Shown: positions 33,633-46,654, counted from the stretch's first letter. The stretch: 64,000 nt of DNA from Orbilia blumenaviensis (GCA_036872755.1 JAVHNS010000008.1:558001-622000); one strand, 5' to 3'. Translations and numbers: made by a program. The notes: a model not told the origin generated them from the letters alone.

Positions 33633-33751
33633 ATCTACAACAGCCGCGATTCTCACCTGGTCACCCACGGTAATACTAAGCGGCCGATAAGAGGCTTGTA
33701 TATCGCAGAGCGGACGGGATACGTAAGTGTCCTCTTTCTATGGTCGTAGAT
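33633..33751 (-). rRNA. 5S ribosomal RNA, copy 2 (isoform B)
   Basis: A 119 nt gene transcribed leftward, with terminal stem ATCTAC/GTAGAT. It has TATCCCGTCCGCTC and ACAAGCC, then TTAGTATTACCGTGGGTGACC. Helix III closes with GTAT/ATAC, helix II pairs GAAAGAGG with CCTCTTATC with one bulge, and helix IV is TTACC/GGTGA. It differs from copy 1 mainly in helix IV and loop D, with both sides of the stem changed together. A T8 terminator follows at once. Confidence 0.88.
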
Positions 33752-34017
33752 ATCAATATCAATTGGTCTGCTGCTTTTGTTCTTTGATTCTATCAATTGC
33801 GGAAGGATTCTACTCCATTTCCAATGCTAAATGTACCTAGTATGTATTCACGAATTGAAAATGTATTATTTCAATAGCAATCCTTTTTTTATGTATACCA
33901 GAGCTCCGGTAGACTGTGGAACAAAAAGACAAAAAAAAAAAAAAAAATACATCATTGGCAGTGCAGCAGAATACCAAAAACGTTTGTTATAGCCCGCAAA
34001 AAAATTGCAAAATTTTA
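33752..34017. other. Spacer between 5S copies 2 and 3
   Basis: AT-rich, with an A-run near 33932-33947 and no gene. The A-tracts at 33998-34004 and 34009-34012 are the T-rich terminator of copy 3. Confidence 0.5.
33998..34012 (-). terminator. Pol III T-tracts after 5S copy 3
   Basis: T4 at 34012-34009 and T7 at 34004-33998 on the transcribed strand, within 20 bases of the gene end. Confidence 0.6.
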
Positions 34018-34136
34018 ATCTACAACAACCCCGATTCTCACCTGGTCACCCACGGTAATACTAAGAGATCGATAAGAGGCTTATATATCGCAGAGCGAAC
34101 GGGATACGTAGAGTTCCTCTTTCTGTGGTCGTAGAT
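34018..34136 (-). rRNA. 5S ribosomal RNA, copy 3 (isoform B)
   Basis: A 119 nt gene transcribed leftward and nearly identical to copy 2. It has terminal stem ATCTAC/GTAGAT, TATCCCGTTCGCTC (one C-to-T change from copy 2 in loop C), ATAAGCC, and the isoform B helix IV TTACC/GGTGA. It differs from copy 2 mainly at the helix II/loop A edge and near helix I. Two T-runs follow as terminators. Confidence 0.87.
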
Positions 34137-37100
34137 GACAATCCAAACGTGGGTGTGGTATCTAATGTGACTGTAGAATCCCGATTAGGAAGCGAACGAC
34201 AGGGATTACGGATTGAGACCTCAAAAATGTCAAAATATCGAAACGGTTTAACCGGGGCAGGGACAGCTATTCGAACATGCTCGGACCAGTGCGCATGTGG
34301 CGGCGGGAATGGTAATCGATCGATCGGGCAATGTTGAGCCTTTGCCCGGGAATCATGTTGGGGTGAACATTTGCCACTGGGGATTTAATATAAAACGCTT
34401 GGGACAAAATATCACGCGTGTCTCAACCGTTTTCTGTTTGAGATATGCCAAAGCTTTACGTGTGCTGCAAATGGTAGGTCATCGCATTGGGCCAATGCGT
34501 AAGGGATTGGAACAGATGTACAGATTATAATGACCATTCTTCTAACAGGTTGGCTGCGTTAGCTAATTGGATCAGCCCGATTCTGAAATTCTAGCCGCTA
34601 GAATAAATTGATTATTCTGATATTATTTCGATGTCCGCATGCTGTATATGGCCATATGCTCATATCAAACAAAATTTTCTTATATTCCAGCTGACTTTGA
34701 AATGGGTATAACGCGGGAAGTATTAAATTGCTCAAACCGATCGAGAGATCTAGCGCGCGGGATATGACCGATTATAACAAATTACCGGAGCCCTCCACCG
34801 GTCTATGAAATACGAGCCCCAAATGGGAAACAGGTGTCACACTGCCAAATTCCCGGCTAGACAGTCATGCCAAAGTTCAGTTTTCCATAATAATTCTAGC
34901 CAAACACAACATAGGAGACAACAAAAGCATGCCACCTCCAGTCGATAGTGGCGAGATCTTCCATATTTTCCCCAAACCCTGGGCTCTCACATGCACAATG
35001 ACGATCCACCTCTGCGGCTAAGGGGCCCATTTAGCCTTCGAGATCTGACATTTCTTCCAGAATCTTAGAACCGAAAGGCATTAGAAACGTTCGAGGAGGG
35101 TGGTTATGGATCGGGAAGTTACTTCGAAAGGGCAAGTGAAGACTTGACCTTGGGTAGACCCCTCATGATTGGAGGGGAAGTGACTGATAGGCAGAGCGAA
35201 GGCGCTTAGGATTATCGGGCCTGAAACTGTACTTCATTCATAATTCGTTGGTTTGGGGTGCGGCATAGCACATGGCCCGTGCTTTATCACGCCTTGTATA
35301 AACTCCCTTCGATGGCGCGCCATTATCGAGATGCGGATTTCTATGCCGTCCCGCCACTACCCCATATATGGTGCGGCAATGACGGCGCTCCCAAAAATGC
35401 TCCTTCCTTTTCATAGTATTAATATGAATATTCCCGCTATGGCTTCCGGTGCATGCCCACATGCCCACATTTTATGACGCTCCATCCGACCAACAACGCT
35501 GCGCGGTGATATCACCCTGTTGTAAAGCTGAGAACTATGACGACAGTCCCGCATATCATGATATCAACAGCTGAGGAAGCGACCTGTTGAAACTTCCGTT
35601 TCTATGATAAGTTGCTCACGCGAGTGGCTTGAAAGTTCGGGAAAGACCGTGTCGATGGAGCGTTCCATCTTTTTCGATTATCACCAGCTTCAAATGGGAT
35701 ATATTCGGTCGGTAGTATGGGTTACAATGTTCGATCGCCGTGCCATCTCTGTTAGGATTCTGATTCGACGGAAGTTGATTAACAGACTTTTTCCGGTTGT
35801 CAACCCTGAGGTGTTCATGGATATCTCTAAATTTTAGTCATAGTAGACGACGAAAAAGAGAGCTCTAGTTAGAGTTGAGGCCATGAAAAGAATTTTCCAA
35901 GGCTAGTCGATACGACTTGAAATTCAGAGTTTGCCTCCCACTGGCCACTTCGCACGATCAAATGCAGCGTTATCCCAAGTTCGTGACATTGGCATGTTAA
36001 TTGCCATCTCCCTACATAAGTGCTCCGTGCAGACTCAAGAAACCTGCATTTGCCTCCCCCAGAAAACAAAGAAGGAACCAATCTAACTGTCTCGCTCCGC
36101 ATAAGTGGGCATGGTATCATGTGGCAAATGTGATCCTGGGATTGTTGTACAGGTTGCAGAATATTGGGATCCACATTGGAAAATCCAGGGTCTTTACTTT
36201 TTATGTGATATCGATAACGATTTAGTAATATTTTGAGTTTAGTGGCTTGATACTTTTAGTAGGTAAGGTTTTTCTGGGGAAGCCAAGTTTTATGTCCGCT
36301 AGGGTGGTTGATGTCGCTGTATTTTGCCTTGCCTTGGAACAGAAGATGATCTTGGGTGGTGGTTTGATGTCGGCCAAGCTCAGGCGGATCGGAGATGTTA
36401 TCAGTCGAAGGGCTCTCGGTTGATGCTCAAATACGTGATATTATATGAGACTTCGGTAAGGTGATTATTTGATAAGGGACAAGCCGGGTATTAGTCATAG
36501 CCTAGCTTTGAGAAAATGGGTCCGGAAGCTGGTATCCAACTGAGGTCCTAAAAACCAGGCCGGCCTGGTTCATGGCTAGGTCTCTGATGTCGCTTGCAGG
36601 CAGACGAGCTTGACCCAACGCAAGACTTGTAACCGGGCCAGACCTTCGCACTCCACAGCAGGAGCCCACATGACGGATGCTAACATCCCGAATTCTCGGG
36701 TATATCGATACCGAGAATATCAGCTTTACTTGTCAACATCATCAGATCGTCCGTTTCAAACAAACTTAACCGTCATTGTGCTGCAAGTCACAGGATCACA
36801 ACTGCGACCAGGTCCCCTTCAACGGTCTTCCATTGGCTACCCATGAATTAAATCCATCGCGCAGAGAAGATCAAGACAATCCAACAAGCCTCAAAACCAC
36901 GCATTCCAACTAAGATCTGATCTCTCACAAAATTAGCCATCCGGTTGGGTTTGGATTAATATAATGATCATGTAATGTGAGTCTGGGAAAACCCGCGGGA
37001 ATAACCAACGCTCATGCATGCACAGACTAAAACACCAATTTATCCAACTCCCTGGAAGAATGTTGCACTACAACGACCGCCATTGCATAGACAAGGGCAT

Positions 37101-38390
37101 CAATGGAATATAACAAGAGAACCAAAAAAAAACGAGGACCAAAAAAAAAAAATGTGTGAGAGCTAAAAGAGCACGAAGGTCTCTCAAGGCTCCAAGAACT
37201 AAATTCACAGCCCCCTTTTCTAGGCGTTGGCTTGTGCGTCGCTCGGGTTTTGATAATCGTAGACATACTCTTCTAGGTTAACATTTCTGCCAACTCCAAA
37301 ATTTAGGCCGAATTGCCAGGAATTTGGAAGAAAGCGAACGATCATGTCGACCTCACCAGATAATCTTACCAACTATTATCGCGGCTAACGCCAGTTTGCG
37401 TAATCCGATTGTAATTAGCGGTCCGATTTTAACTTGACTTACTATAGGGGGAATGGAGTCGATAGCTAATGCTGGTCCTACCAGAATATGGACAAGGGAG
37501 GTTAGCAAGGGTGAAGGCATACCCCGTACTTTCGTAGCGATGCTGCAAGGCAGATCAGAAGCGAGCGAGAATCGAGCGAGCGAAGTTGCCGAAAAGATTA
37601 CTAGAAGCCATGAAGGTAAAGAAGAGAATAGCTCCCTTTTTGGGAGGCACACTTGTGGTTTAGTTCATCCGGGGGGAAGGGACATTCAATGCCGCGAAAC
37701 CTTTGGCAAGGCCTCGTGTGTGGGTGTCGACGGTCGACAGGAACTTGTGGTACTTCTTCGATAGGTACAGTATGGATCCATGTCGACGATCAACTTCCTG
37801 ATCCTCTGGAATGGGTGAGGTCGTTTGCGGAAGATAAGAGGCCCGTTATACCCTTCTTGCCAATAGGTTTCCTGATATAGTGTGAGCGAAGGCTATTTGT
37901 GTTAGCATACTGAGGTTAGCTAGAGTTTCTATGGCATTCTGTAGATCTCAGAGTCTAGATATCTATGGCTTGAAGACGGATGAAGGTCTTTGAAAGAAAA
38001 GGAAGGTATAAGCAAGCTTCGAAGCTTCGGGCATAGTGGTGGTAGTGAAACAACGACAGTGACCTCGAGGGCCTTTGTGTAGCCATTCCCATGTGTTCCA
38101 AATTTCCACAACTTCGATCTGAACTTCATTGGAAAAGGAAGCACTTCAGCTGGAAATTCTACCTACGATCAAGTATCTCGTATCTCTTGGCTCCTGTCAA
38201 CATGGGCAGACCTGGCTGATGGCCCTTTGAAAGGCCGTGTGGGTCTGGTGTTGGCACACATCCTTGAGACTCGCAGCGAATAGTAGAAAGGTACCATTTG
38301 CGTCAATTGACTTTGGTACCGAATGGAGAGTATCTGTAAATGCTCTACAGGTACCAAAATTGCAAATGTGCTCCACGCTGCACGACAACC

Positions 38391-38461
38391 TTTTTTTCCC
38401 TTTCCCTTTCCCTTTCCCTTTCCCTTTCCCTTTCCCTTTCCCTTTCCTTTCCTTTCCCTTT
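38391..38461. repeat. (CCCTTT)n microsatellite
   Basis: About ten tandem copies of the hexamer CCCTTT with a few CCTTT variants at the right end, flanked by a T-run. It is non-coding; the long Lys/Gly or Arg/Glu open frames across it are artefacts of the repeat. Confidence 0.9.
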
Positions 38462-41400
38462 TGCGCTTTTCGTTTGAACCGAGGGGAGTCGTCCAACGGC
38501 TAGAAGTGCTGAATGCAGCGAATAGATAACCTTTCGAGCTAGGCAAACCACAGATCGGGCCGTTGGTATGTTTAAAAAAAAAAGATCACGCTGCCACCGA
38601 ATATATTATAAGGTCTATAGAGCGAGTAGATTGACGGGGACTTTGAAAGATATCAAATGATAGTGAAGAGTAAGTCTCCTCAACGATCGCGGACGAGGAA
38701 CGAGGGCCGCAAGCAATCGGGTCCAATTCCTCAGTGCCAGTGGTGTTCTCCGCAACAAGCTCAAAAGTCTCGACCCAAAATAGGCCTGCATGCAAGGTTT
38801 GCCCACCTTACTTTGCTATCAAAAAGATTTGCTTTTCTTGCCCTACCAATGTGTTCGCCATGTATGTACGCTTAGCTACCAGTACTTCCTCAGCATCCGA
38901 GAATCATATGTAAAGTAACAGTCTCCCGGCTCTTTTTTCTGTCAATCAATTGTCCCTTTCGATTCTCCAGCTCGCTTGCCGCCAGTCTTGTCTTAACGAT
39001 TTTGCCTGGCCGTCACAAAAGTCTTCAAACGCATTTGAGGCCAGACGACGACGACACCGATTCGATTCGTGTCAGAGCGTCGTTTGATATATATATATAG
39101 GCTACATTCAACGTGAGCAGATCCCTTCCCTGGCCTCGACCTAGGCATACCCACTTTGGAACCATCTCTCGAGCTCCAGAAGTTACATCGAAAGTAACTC
39201 GAGCTCGCAAATACCCGATATTGCTCCGCTATCTACAAATTTACAAACCTCCCAGCTAGACACTCTTCTTCGATCTGTCGCATGCCTCTCGGAGTTTGTG
39301 GCTTGCTCGCTAACTGTTTGGAGACAGTGCAAGAAGGAACAGCCGGAACGAACGAGCGACAAGACAGGTTCCAACGTCTAGCGACGTGGATAAGCCATAT
39401 CATATTGCTTCTTTTTATATACCATCTACGCCCCCTCCGACGCACAAACAGGCCTGGGGATAATAGATTGGGGGAGGTGGTACCGACGGACTTGTACTGC
39501 TCCCGAAATATTGTACCTTATTTCGCACGGGAAACTGGGTTTCGAAGCTCGTCTACAGGGATCAAACAGTGCTTACGGGACAAGAACTCGAACCGCTGCA
39601 GGTCTCGTGGGAGGGCTAGATGAACGTATCTGTAGGTAGGTGTGGTCCGCAACGATTTGACATTTGGCCCTGGTACATCATCATCGTGCCCTCTTCTTAT
39701 GCAATGCATAGAGGTGTGGTAGCTTGAATTCTTTTTTTTCTTTTCTTCCTTTCTTTTCCTTAGTATCGAAGTGAGTTCGCAGTACGTACTATACTAAGTA
39801 GTATCTTGCTCCACCCTTTGGCTTTGGGGTCCGCATTCTTTGTAGTGCAGTGCTGGGGGTTCAACCTCGCTAGCCAGTGATTCAAAAGTGCCTGGAGTGG
39901 AGTGGAGGGGGTGCGAGAGTTTCCCCACCACACTTTTCAGCCCAGCTTACATACGAGTAACTGCTCTGGGCGTCGATTCCGCCATTGGCTGGTTTCTTTC
40001 GAGCCCTCTCGCTATCGATGCTTTACAGCGACAACACCACGCACGTTTTGGGGGGGAAACTGTTGAAATAGTGCCCGCTTCTGCTCATTCTTGGTCGCCT
40101 AAGTTATTCACTTGACCGACTTCCCTCACCCGCATTGAGGAAGAAGAACAAACGAAATTTCTTCTTTTCTCTATTTTTGTCTATTCTTGGTCGCCGTATG
40201 TGCTGTTGTTTTCCTTTCTGTCAAGTTCCATCACAGAACTGTTGTCTTCGTTCTGTCAAGTTCCGTCACAGCACTCTGTACTGTTGTCCAATGCACAGCT
40301 GGTTTTAACGTCCTTTCACGTTCCGCCCTGCCCAACTTTTGATAACTTCGCAACTTCGCAACATTCAAATACTAACAGTGCCACAGAAATTAAATAATAA
40401 CCAGAAGAGCCAAAAGAAAAAAGGAGGAAGGAAGTGCAATATTGGCTTTAAATGGAGAGGTTCTGAAGACACATACATTACTCAGGTTGTTTTTTTAAAA
40501 AAAAAAAATTCTTCAACCTGCCTCCTTATAGCAGCCAGCAGTGGTATTGAACTTTGCCATTCAATCGGTATTCTATTTCTGTATCCACCATCTCAAAACC
40601 CCCCAGCCCAGAACCGCAAACGAGTTTTGGCCTGCCCGCACGCAAATTAGCCCACTCTCGATCCGCCACTGCATCATCTCACCCATCAGGAGGTAGCAGG
40701 CGTATTACTTCTATCCCACTCCACCATAAAACCCATAAAGCCAATCCGGCATCCAGGTTAAATCTTCAGGAAATCCTCTGGTCCCCAACTGAAAAACTTC
40801 CGAACGACGAGTTTCCCCGGCATAGCCACTGCACTTGACCAAAGTCAAACGACGGAGGGAATCTGCTTTGGGTCTAAAACAAACGGGTATCACCTAACTC
40901 TGACCCGACCCTCTCAACGGATTGAGCTCCTCGGAATATCACCGCCTGGTATCTCCGGCCACTGGACGCTATACCCTGCTCCACGTTGTAGACCGACGAA
41001 GAGGGTGGCTTGATATAATTACACAGGGCATCACGAGATCAGGTTTTAATAAAAGTCTAGATCTCTGAGTCTTCTCGTCCCCTTTTGATCAGTTTTATAC
41101 TTTTCGGTATCTTGCTCCGAATTCCAATATAATTGCGCTGCACAACATATTTTTTTTTATTTTAGTTTTTTTTTTTCCAATTTAAGTTTCCTGGATATCT
41201 CTTCCGCCTTGGATAGCTCAATTCAAATATTCACGCCCTGGAATTATACTACCTTACATTCATACACACACCAATACCTTGGAACCTGCAGGAAGGAAAT
41301 CTGGCAAAAGATACCAGCTGTGGGTCGCCCTTATCTCTTGTGGTCGCACATCAGCCAGGACGAACAGAACAACACAACAACCTACACCATTACTATATCG

Positions 41401-41890
41401 GTCTCGATATCTCCAGCCATATCTCTGTTATCTCGTGGGATCAAACTAGCTCAAGGACCTACTCGATAATAGCCTGAACTGGAACGAACTTACTTCACCG
41501 TATCCAAATATACACTTCATCGAATATACTTTTTTTATCTCGCAGGCCATCTGTACCCAACAGAAGTGAGAGAGAGAAAAAATATACATATTAAAAGGTT
41601 TAACCTGGGCAGCAGGACCGATTCAACTCTCCCCTTGGTGCCAAGTTATCTACAATTGTGGACCTGAACAAGCAACAGTCAACCAAGCTGTCGCCTCTTC
41701 TCGAACATTTTTTTAAATCCCTCGTCTGGAAGAATAAGATTTTTGTCGCAGTACCAGGATCGGTGAGATATCGATATCACGGTTGCATGGGCAGTAATAA
41801 AAGAACGAAAGGTGAGTGAGCGATTCCACCATACCCATCCCTACAGCAATCATCCCTACAGACCATGGGCATCCCACCCTCCATCATGAG

Positions 41891-41932
41891 AAAAAAAAAA
41901 AAAAAGGAAAAAGAAAGAAAGAAAGAAAGAAA
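41891..41932. repeat. A-run and (GAAA)n tract
   Basis: An A15 run followed by five GAAA units, in the leader/promoter region of PPS1. Confidence 0.8.
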
Positions 41933-42536
41933 ACTGCTTGTTGGTCCTATAAGCCTATCGAGCTAGAGATAGGTATCGCCTCGATGTGCTATTACCTACT
42001 CGCATGTCCATGCATTAGTGATACACCCATGATTGTTAAAATGCGTCTACGAAGACTGTACCCCTTCTCGAACCCCCCCTCCTTGGTCTTCTGCGGTGCC
42101 AATCAGCACAATGCACATACCCCTCCCTGCGCTACTGCATGCACCGTCATAGTATTTGCCTACCTCCTTGCGGTCTTTTTTGTTTCATTCAGGATAGTGT
42201 GCTGGAAGTGTGAAGAATGCCCGGTCGCCTGTTGTCCTCTGCCCGAAGTTACACAGAATCGAGCCCTTCGCCACTTTTGTGTATTTAGTAGCACTTCGCT
42301 GTCGCTTTCCGCGTTTATACGTTTTCTCGCAGCCTTTCTCTTTGTTCTTTCATGTGCATCTTTCTCAGGCTTCTGATTACTCTCTATTCTTCGGGCTAAT
42401 TATCAGCGATGATATAATCTAGAAAACACAACAGTAGTGGCACTTATATTGGCAGATTTTGGTGGTTGATCACGTCTACCAGACCACCCCATCACCGTCA
42501 TCATCACCATCGACTCGAAATACCCACCCACCCACC

Positions 42537-44730
42537 ATGGCGACTGCAACGATCACACTCAGTCCCTCAACCCTTTCTCGATCTATCACACCTCCTCCCT
42601 CCCCCCCTGAAGATTCACCATCACCAATGGCGCTCGCTTTAGCTTCATCGACTCCTCTCCCGATCCCTAATAAGCATCTACCAACACCTACTTACACGAT
42701 TACCACAAAGGTGCCCTCGTCACCGGTTACTCCGCCCTCATCTCCACCCACCGAGAAGGCTACCCCTCTGCTTCCCATCTCCTCGATTCTCCATCCTCCA
42801 TATAACCACCAGCAGATATCTACCGAACCACCCGTCTACTCGATTGATGCTGCCACAGCCGCTGCTGCAATCCACCAGGCTGCATGTCATCCTCTACCCG
42901 CTGCCGATAGAGTTTTCCCATGGCTACATGGTCTGCATCCAGAGAACTCTGTTCAGCTCACCTTCTTTAACGCTAGAAGGAAAATTCACCAAAGAACGCC
43001 ATCATGCTGGAGAGGTGTCACTGTAGTCAAAGCCGGCCGGGCACTGGAAAGTTCCAAGCTTCGTGGTGCAGTTCATCCAGCCGAGATTCTACCCACGGCT
43101 CCAGGATGTCAAGGCTTCCTCGAAGTGGACCCGAAAGAGGGCTTTTGTGTCCGGAACTTCCACATTCAAACTGCGAAACTCGCTGCAGTTTCTGATATCA
43201 TTGTTTATGGTGACGACCGGACCAGCAAGGAAACTATCAGAAACATTGCCAGGCGAATCGCACAGGCCCAGATCAGGTACCGCAGCATGTATATGAACCA
43301 CCCGGATCTTGAGTACCCACAGTACAACACATTTGTCGTCCATAGCCCATTTTCCGAATTTGAACAGAACCACCCCGAACTTGTCGCTTTCGACTCCAGC
43401 GGCCTAGGATCCGGGTCTATCCCTGACTTCCCTCATCTTGAACGCCAAGAAATGGGCACGATGTCGCGAGCTACAAAAATTGCGCACAACGTTTGGTTGG
43501 GATCTACAAGCGATAAGGAAGCCGTTAGACCCCTCAATCTGTTCAATATCTGCATCGAATCATGTGACGGAGCCCCGTTCCCCACTGCACCGATGTTGAG
43601 GTTGATTTCTCGTCGTATGAAGGACCATACAAGTATTCAGGATATCGAGTTCCCTGCCTCTGGGAGCATTGCTACCTCCAACTGGGCAAAGTTCGATATC
43701 GACGCTATCATTGATATGTGCCGATGGATATACTTCTCAGCAAATCCCATCATTATCAAAGATGCTGATGGAGATACTGCAATGGAAGACCACGACCATG
43801 GCAAACGTGTTCTCATCCACTGCATGGATGGGTACACTGAGACCTCACTCTTAGCTCTTGCATATATCATGTACGCTGAAGGTCTCCCCGTCCACGAAGC
43901 CTGGATCCAACTCCACCGTGAAAAGGGACGCAACTTCTTCGCATACCCAACCGACCTACAAATTCTCTTACACGCACAAGCCGAAATTCTTAAAGCCTCC
44001 CCGGCGCTAAAGAATGAAGCAGACGCTACGGCATTTATTAGCCAAATTTCTACCCCTAAATGGATATCGAAATTGGACGGGTCATTGCCTAGTAGGATCT
44101 TGCCACACATGTACCTCGGTAATTTGGGGCATGCAAATAACCCGGCGATGCTCAGAGAGCTCGGCATTACCCGTATTTTGAGCATTGGCGAGTTTACCAA
44201 TTGGACTGCTGATGAGATTTCAGAATGGCCATCAGAGAAGATAATGAAGGTTGAAAATATTCAAGACAATGGTGTTGATCCGTTGACATGTCGATTAGAC
44301 AAATGCCTAGCCTTTATCGGTACGTTTTAGCTCCCTTCTATTCATAGCACTCCAAGAATCTAACATTTGAATAGATGCTGGTAGAGAAGCTGGAGAAGCT
44401 ACTCTAGTTCATTGCCGTGTTGGCGTTTCACGATCCGCAACTATCTGCATTGCTGAGGTCATGAAGCGACTCAATCTTTCCGTTCCCCGAGCATAGTAAG
44501 TTTCCCATCCATGTCAGGCTGTTTAAAAAAAAATCTAATGTAGATATAGCTGCTACGTCCGAGCCCGACGACTGAACGTCATAATTCAACCTCATCTACG
44601 GTTCATGTACGAATTGCTCAAGTGGGAAGAAACCCAGCGAACTGAAAAGAATCTCGGTATCAAGCGTGAACTGGAGTGGCCATCAATCGCAAGAGAAATT
44701 GCCCTGATGAACCGACCATACTCGCGATAG
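42537..44730 (+). CDS. PPS1: Dual-specificity protein phosphatase Pps1
   Basis: Exons 42537-44319, 44375-44495 and 44550-44730 give 694 residues. Pps1 is a fungal dual-specificity phosphatase linked in yeast to S-phase control. The ATG sits in ACCACCATGGCG, a good context, and is the first in frame. The N-terminal 110 residues are low-complexity (Pro, Ser, Thr). A conserved central part (LHPENSVQLTFFNARR, NHPDLEYPQYNTFVVHSPF) precedes a phosphatase-like fold carrying LIHCMDGYTETS near residue 429; the Cys is present but the Arg of the HCx5R loop is missing. The true catalytic loop is VHCRVGVSRSAT with Cys608, rebuilt across the first intron. The C-terminus reads YVRARRLNVIIQPHLRFMYELLKWEE, the usual DSP ending. 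The second acceptor was set at GATATAG|C to restore AYCYVRARR. Confidence 0.95.
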
Positions 44731-46654
44731 CATGGGCCTTGAATTTCTTTCTTTTACCAGTTATTACCGTTCGACCAGCAAAGTTGGAACTAGCTACGGG
44801 TTTAAGAAAGATTAGAACGGTACATCATTATCATTTTCTGGATTAGCGATCAAGCGACGATGAGTTTTCCTTTCTACTTTTTAGGAGTTACAAATATCGG
44901 TTTTAATGGGGGATTTTGTTCGGATCGCCTTTTTCCTTTTTTTGTTTCCTTTCTTCGTTTCTTTACTATTTCTTGCTTGGGAACCGGTGGGCGGCGAGTG
45001 GGGCAGTGGTGTCTGGATATTTGGACTGGCTAGGGTTTCTTTTGTTGAAAACATTCCTGCTGTTACTATTACTATTATTACTACTACTGTTTGACGGGAT
45101 TGATTCCAGGGAACTTGCGGGCGTTGAATTGATCAAAATTACTTATTGCGTGCTTCTTCATTGCTTTTTTCGAAAAAAGGTCGTTTTTCTTTATATTATC
45201 TTGTTGATACTCTTCAACTTCGTCGAGGCGGGGAAATTGGGAACTTGGGGGCGTCTCATTTGTCTGTCAATGATGCCACAGATTCCGCGATTTATTTTTT
45301 TGGATCCTCCCTCGTTATATTTTTATCAATTGGTGCTTTATTTGTTCGACTCGACATCACTCCATTCGTTTCTTGATAACGACTCTTCTTGGACCTGGTG
45401 GCTTGTCCACGACAGTTTATTTTCAACCCTTTTCCCTTCTTACTATTTCAAGTGCTATTGCTTTATATTCTGATTCTGACATGATATTATTAGTTACAAT
45501 TTATTATTTGATCTTGGTTACTATAAAAAAAAAGATGGGAGACTAAAATATCTGGAAATTTATCCCAGGAAAAAGACATCTATTATACGTTCTTCGTTCT
45601 TTGGTTGAGATGTGTCTGGTTAATTAGATTACGCTAGATGATCCGAGGCCCCCCATTGATTAAGCTATCCTTCTTCTTGAATATGTGTGCTCTCTTCGGA
45701 TGTTCTTGTATATAAATAGGTTGTGTGTGTGTATGTGTGTACAGCTCAGTTAGAAACCGTATTGAGTTGTCATGAGTTTTGTGAAAACCGGGTTAACCTG
45801 AGGCTACAGATATCCACACCCGTATCCAAGAGGGGTAGATATATCCTTTGCGTATCGTTCATGAATATCAAAGCTTTTAAGGCCCAGTCTGTCTGATAAC
45901 CATGCCTATACCCGTGCCCGTTGATGATGCGGATTGTGATGGCATCGGCGGGAGTGTTGCATTTTTGAGCCCAGTAGAATCCCTTCTGTTCGTGTTACGC
46001 TCCAAGCGGGTCCAAGTATCAACAACCCCGGGACCAAGCCCAAATAGGTAAATTGACAACCGAGGAAGGGACCACCCTTGCCGGTGTTTCTGGCCTGGTG
46101 TAACAGAACAATCTGCTACGTATGTAAGCAGCTACGAAAGGGATCTGGGGGGGTTCTAGAAGCTGGGGTTAGTGGCGTTATCTGAAACTTTCGGGCTTTA
46201 GCTTAATGGCTTATTTTGTCAACCACGGCTCTTAATTGATTCACCTAGATGACATTTACCTAGATACCATTTACTAGCTATCTTTGGATTTCAAATGAAG
46301 TAATGTCATTATGATTCTGTTATATGAGTGGAGGCTGCTATCGCATTTATATACGTTATGTCATCTCCAACTGAGATTTCCAAAGAGCCTATGATTCATC
46401 TAAATGAAATATTAGAAGAGCAATGGGTAAATAAACCATTTACCATGACCAAACCCACCCTAAATCCGCTAAATGCATTCGCAAAGTGAGAAGGAAAAAA
46501 GAAAGAAAAAAAATAGTAACTCTGCACTGGTGCTTTTTTCTTCACAGGCCACTAGCACTATCCTCATGCCTAGTTCATCATTCATTATCCTTTTTTTTAA
46601 TTTTTTTTAATTTTTTTTAATCGGCTAGTCACCCCCTCCCAGCCGATATGCCGT
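44731..46654. other. 1.9 kb intergenic, convergent 3' ends, simple repeats
   Basis: It separates the PPS1 stop from the membrane-protein stop. A 185-codon frame at 44916-45473 is T-rich and non-protein-like. Repeats include a TTACTA-like triplet tract (45060-45090), a GT tract (45720-45742) and three copies of T8AA at 46591-46620. Confidence 0.5.
46591..46620. repeat. Three copies of TTTTTTTTAA
   Basis: A perfect tandem of a 10 bp unit, three copies, 35 bases from the stop codon of the membrane-protein gene, so in its 3' UTR. Confidence 0.85.

Larger units (their letters stand above)
34137..42536. other. 8.4 kb gene-poor region with simple repeats; PPS1 promoter at the right end
   Basis: No gene could be supported over this whole stretch. 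Short open frames occur on both strands, but none has protein-like composition or joins to another by splice sites into a known family. The region has a long CCCTTT array (38391-38461), A/T runs (37132-37152, 41150-41180), a GAAA tract (41891-41932), and pyrimidine tracts. From about 41.0 kb the sequence becomes rich in C/T and A-runs, as in a fungal promoter and long 5' leader of the PPS1 gene. Confidence 0.5.

Noticed and set aside
38169..38551. Long frames rich in Lys/Gly, Arg/Glu or Phe/Pro
   Set aside because: They are translations of the CCCTTT repeat in different frames.
41816..42376. 186-codon frame upstream of PPS1
   Set aside because: No ATG with support and a repeat-derived Lys run. 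It lies in the leader/promoter and has no family resemblance.
43637..44200. 187-codon minus-strand frame
   Set aside because: Antisense shadow of the PPS1 first exon.
44916..45473. 185-codon frame after PPS1
   Set aside because: T-rich DNA giving Leu/Phe/Ser runs. It lies in the 3' region, with no homologue recognised.
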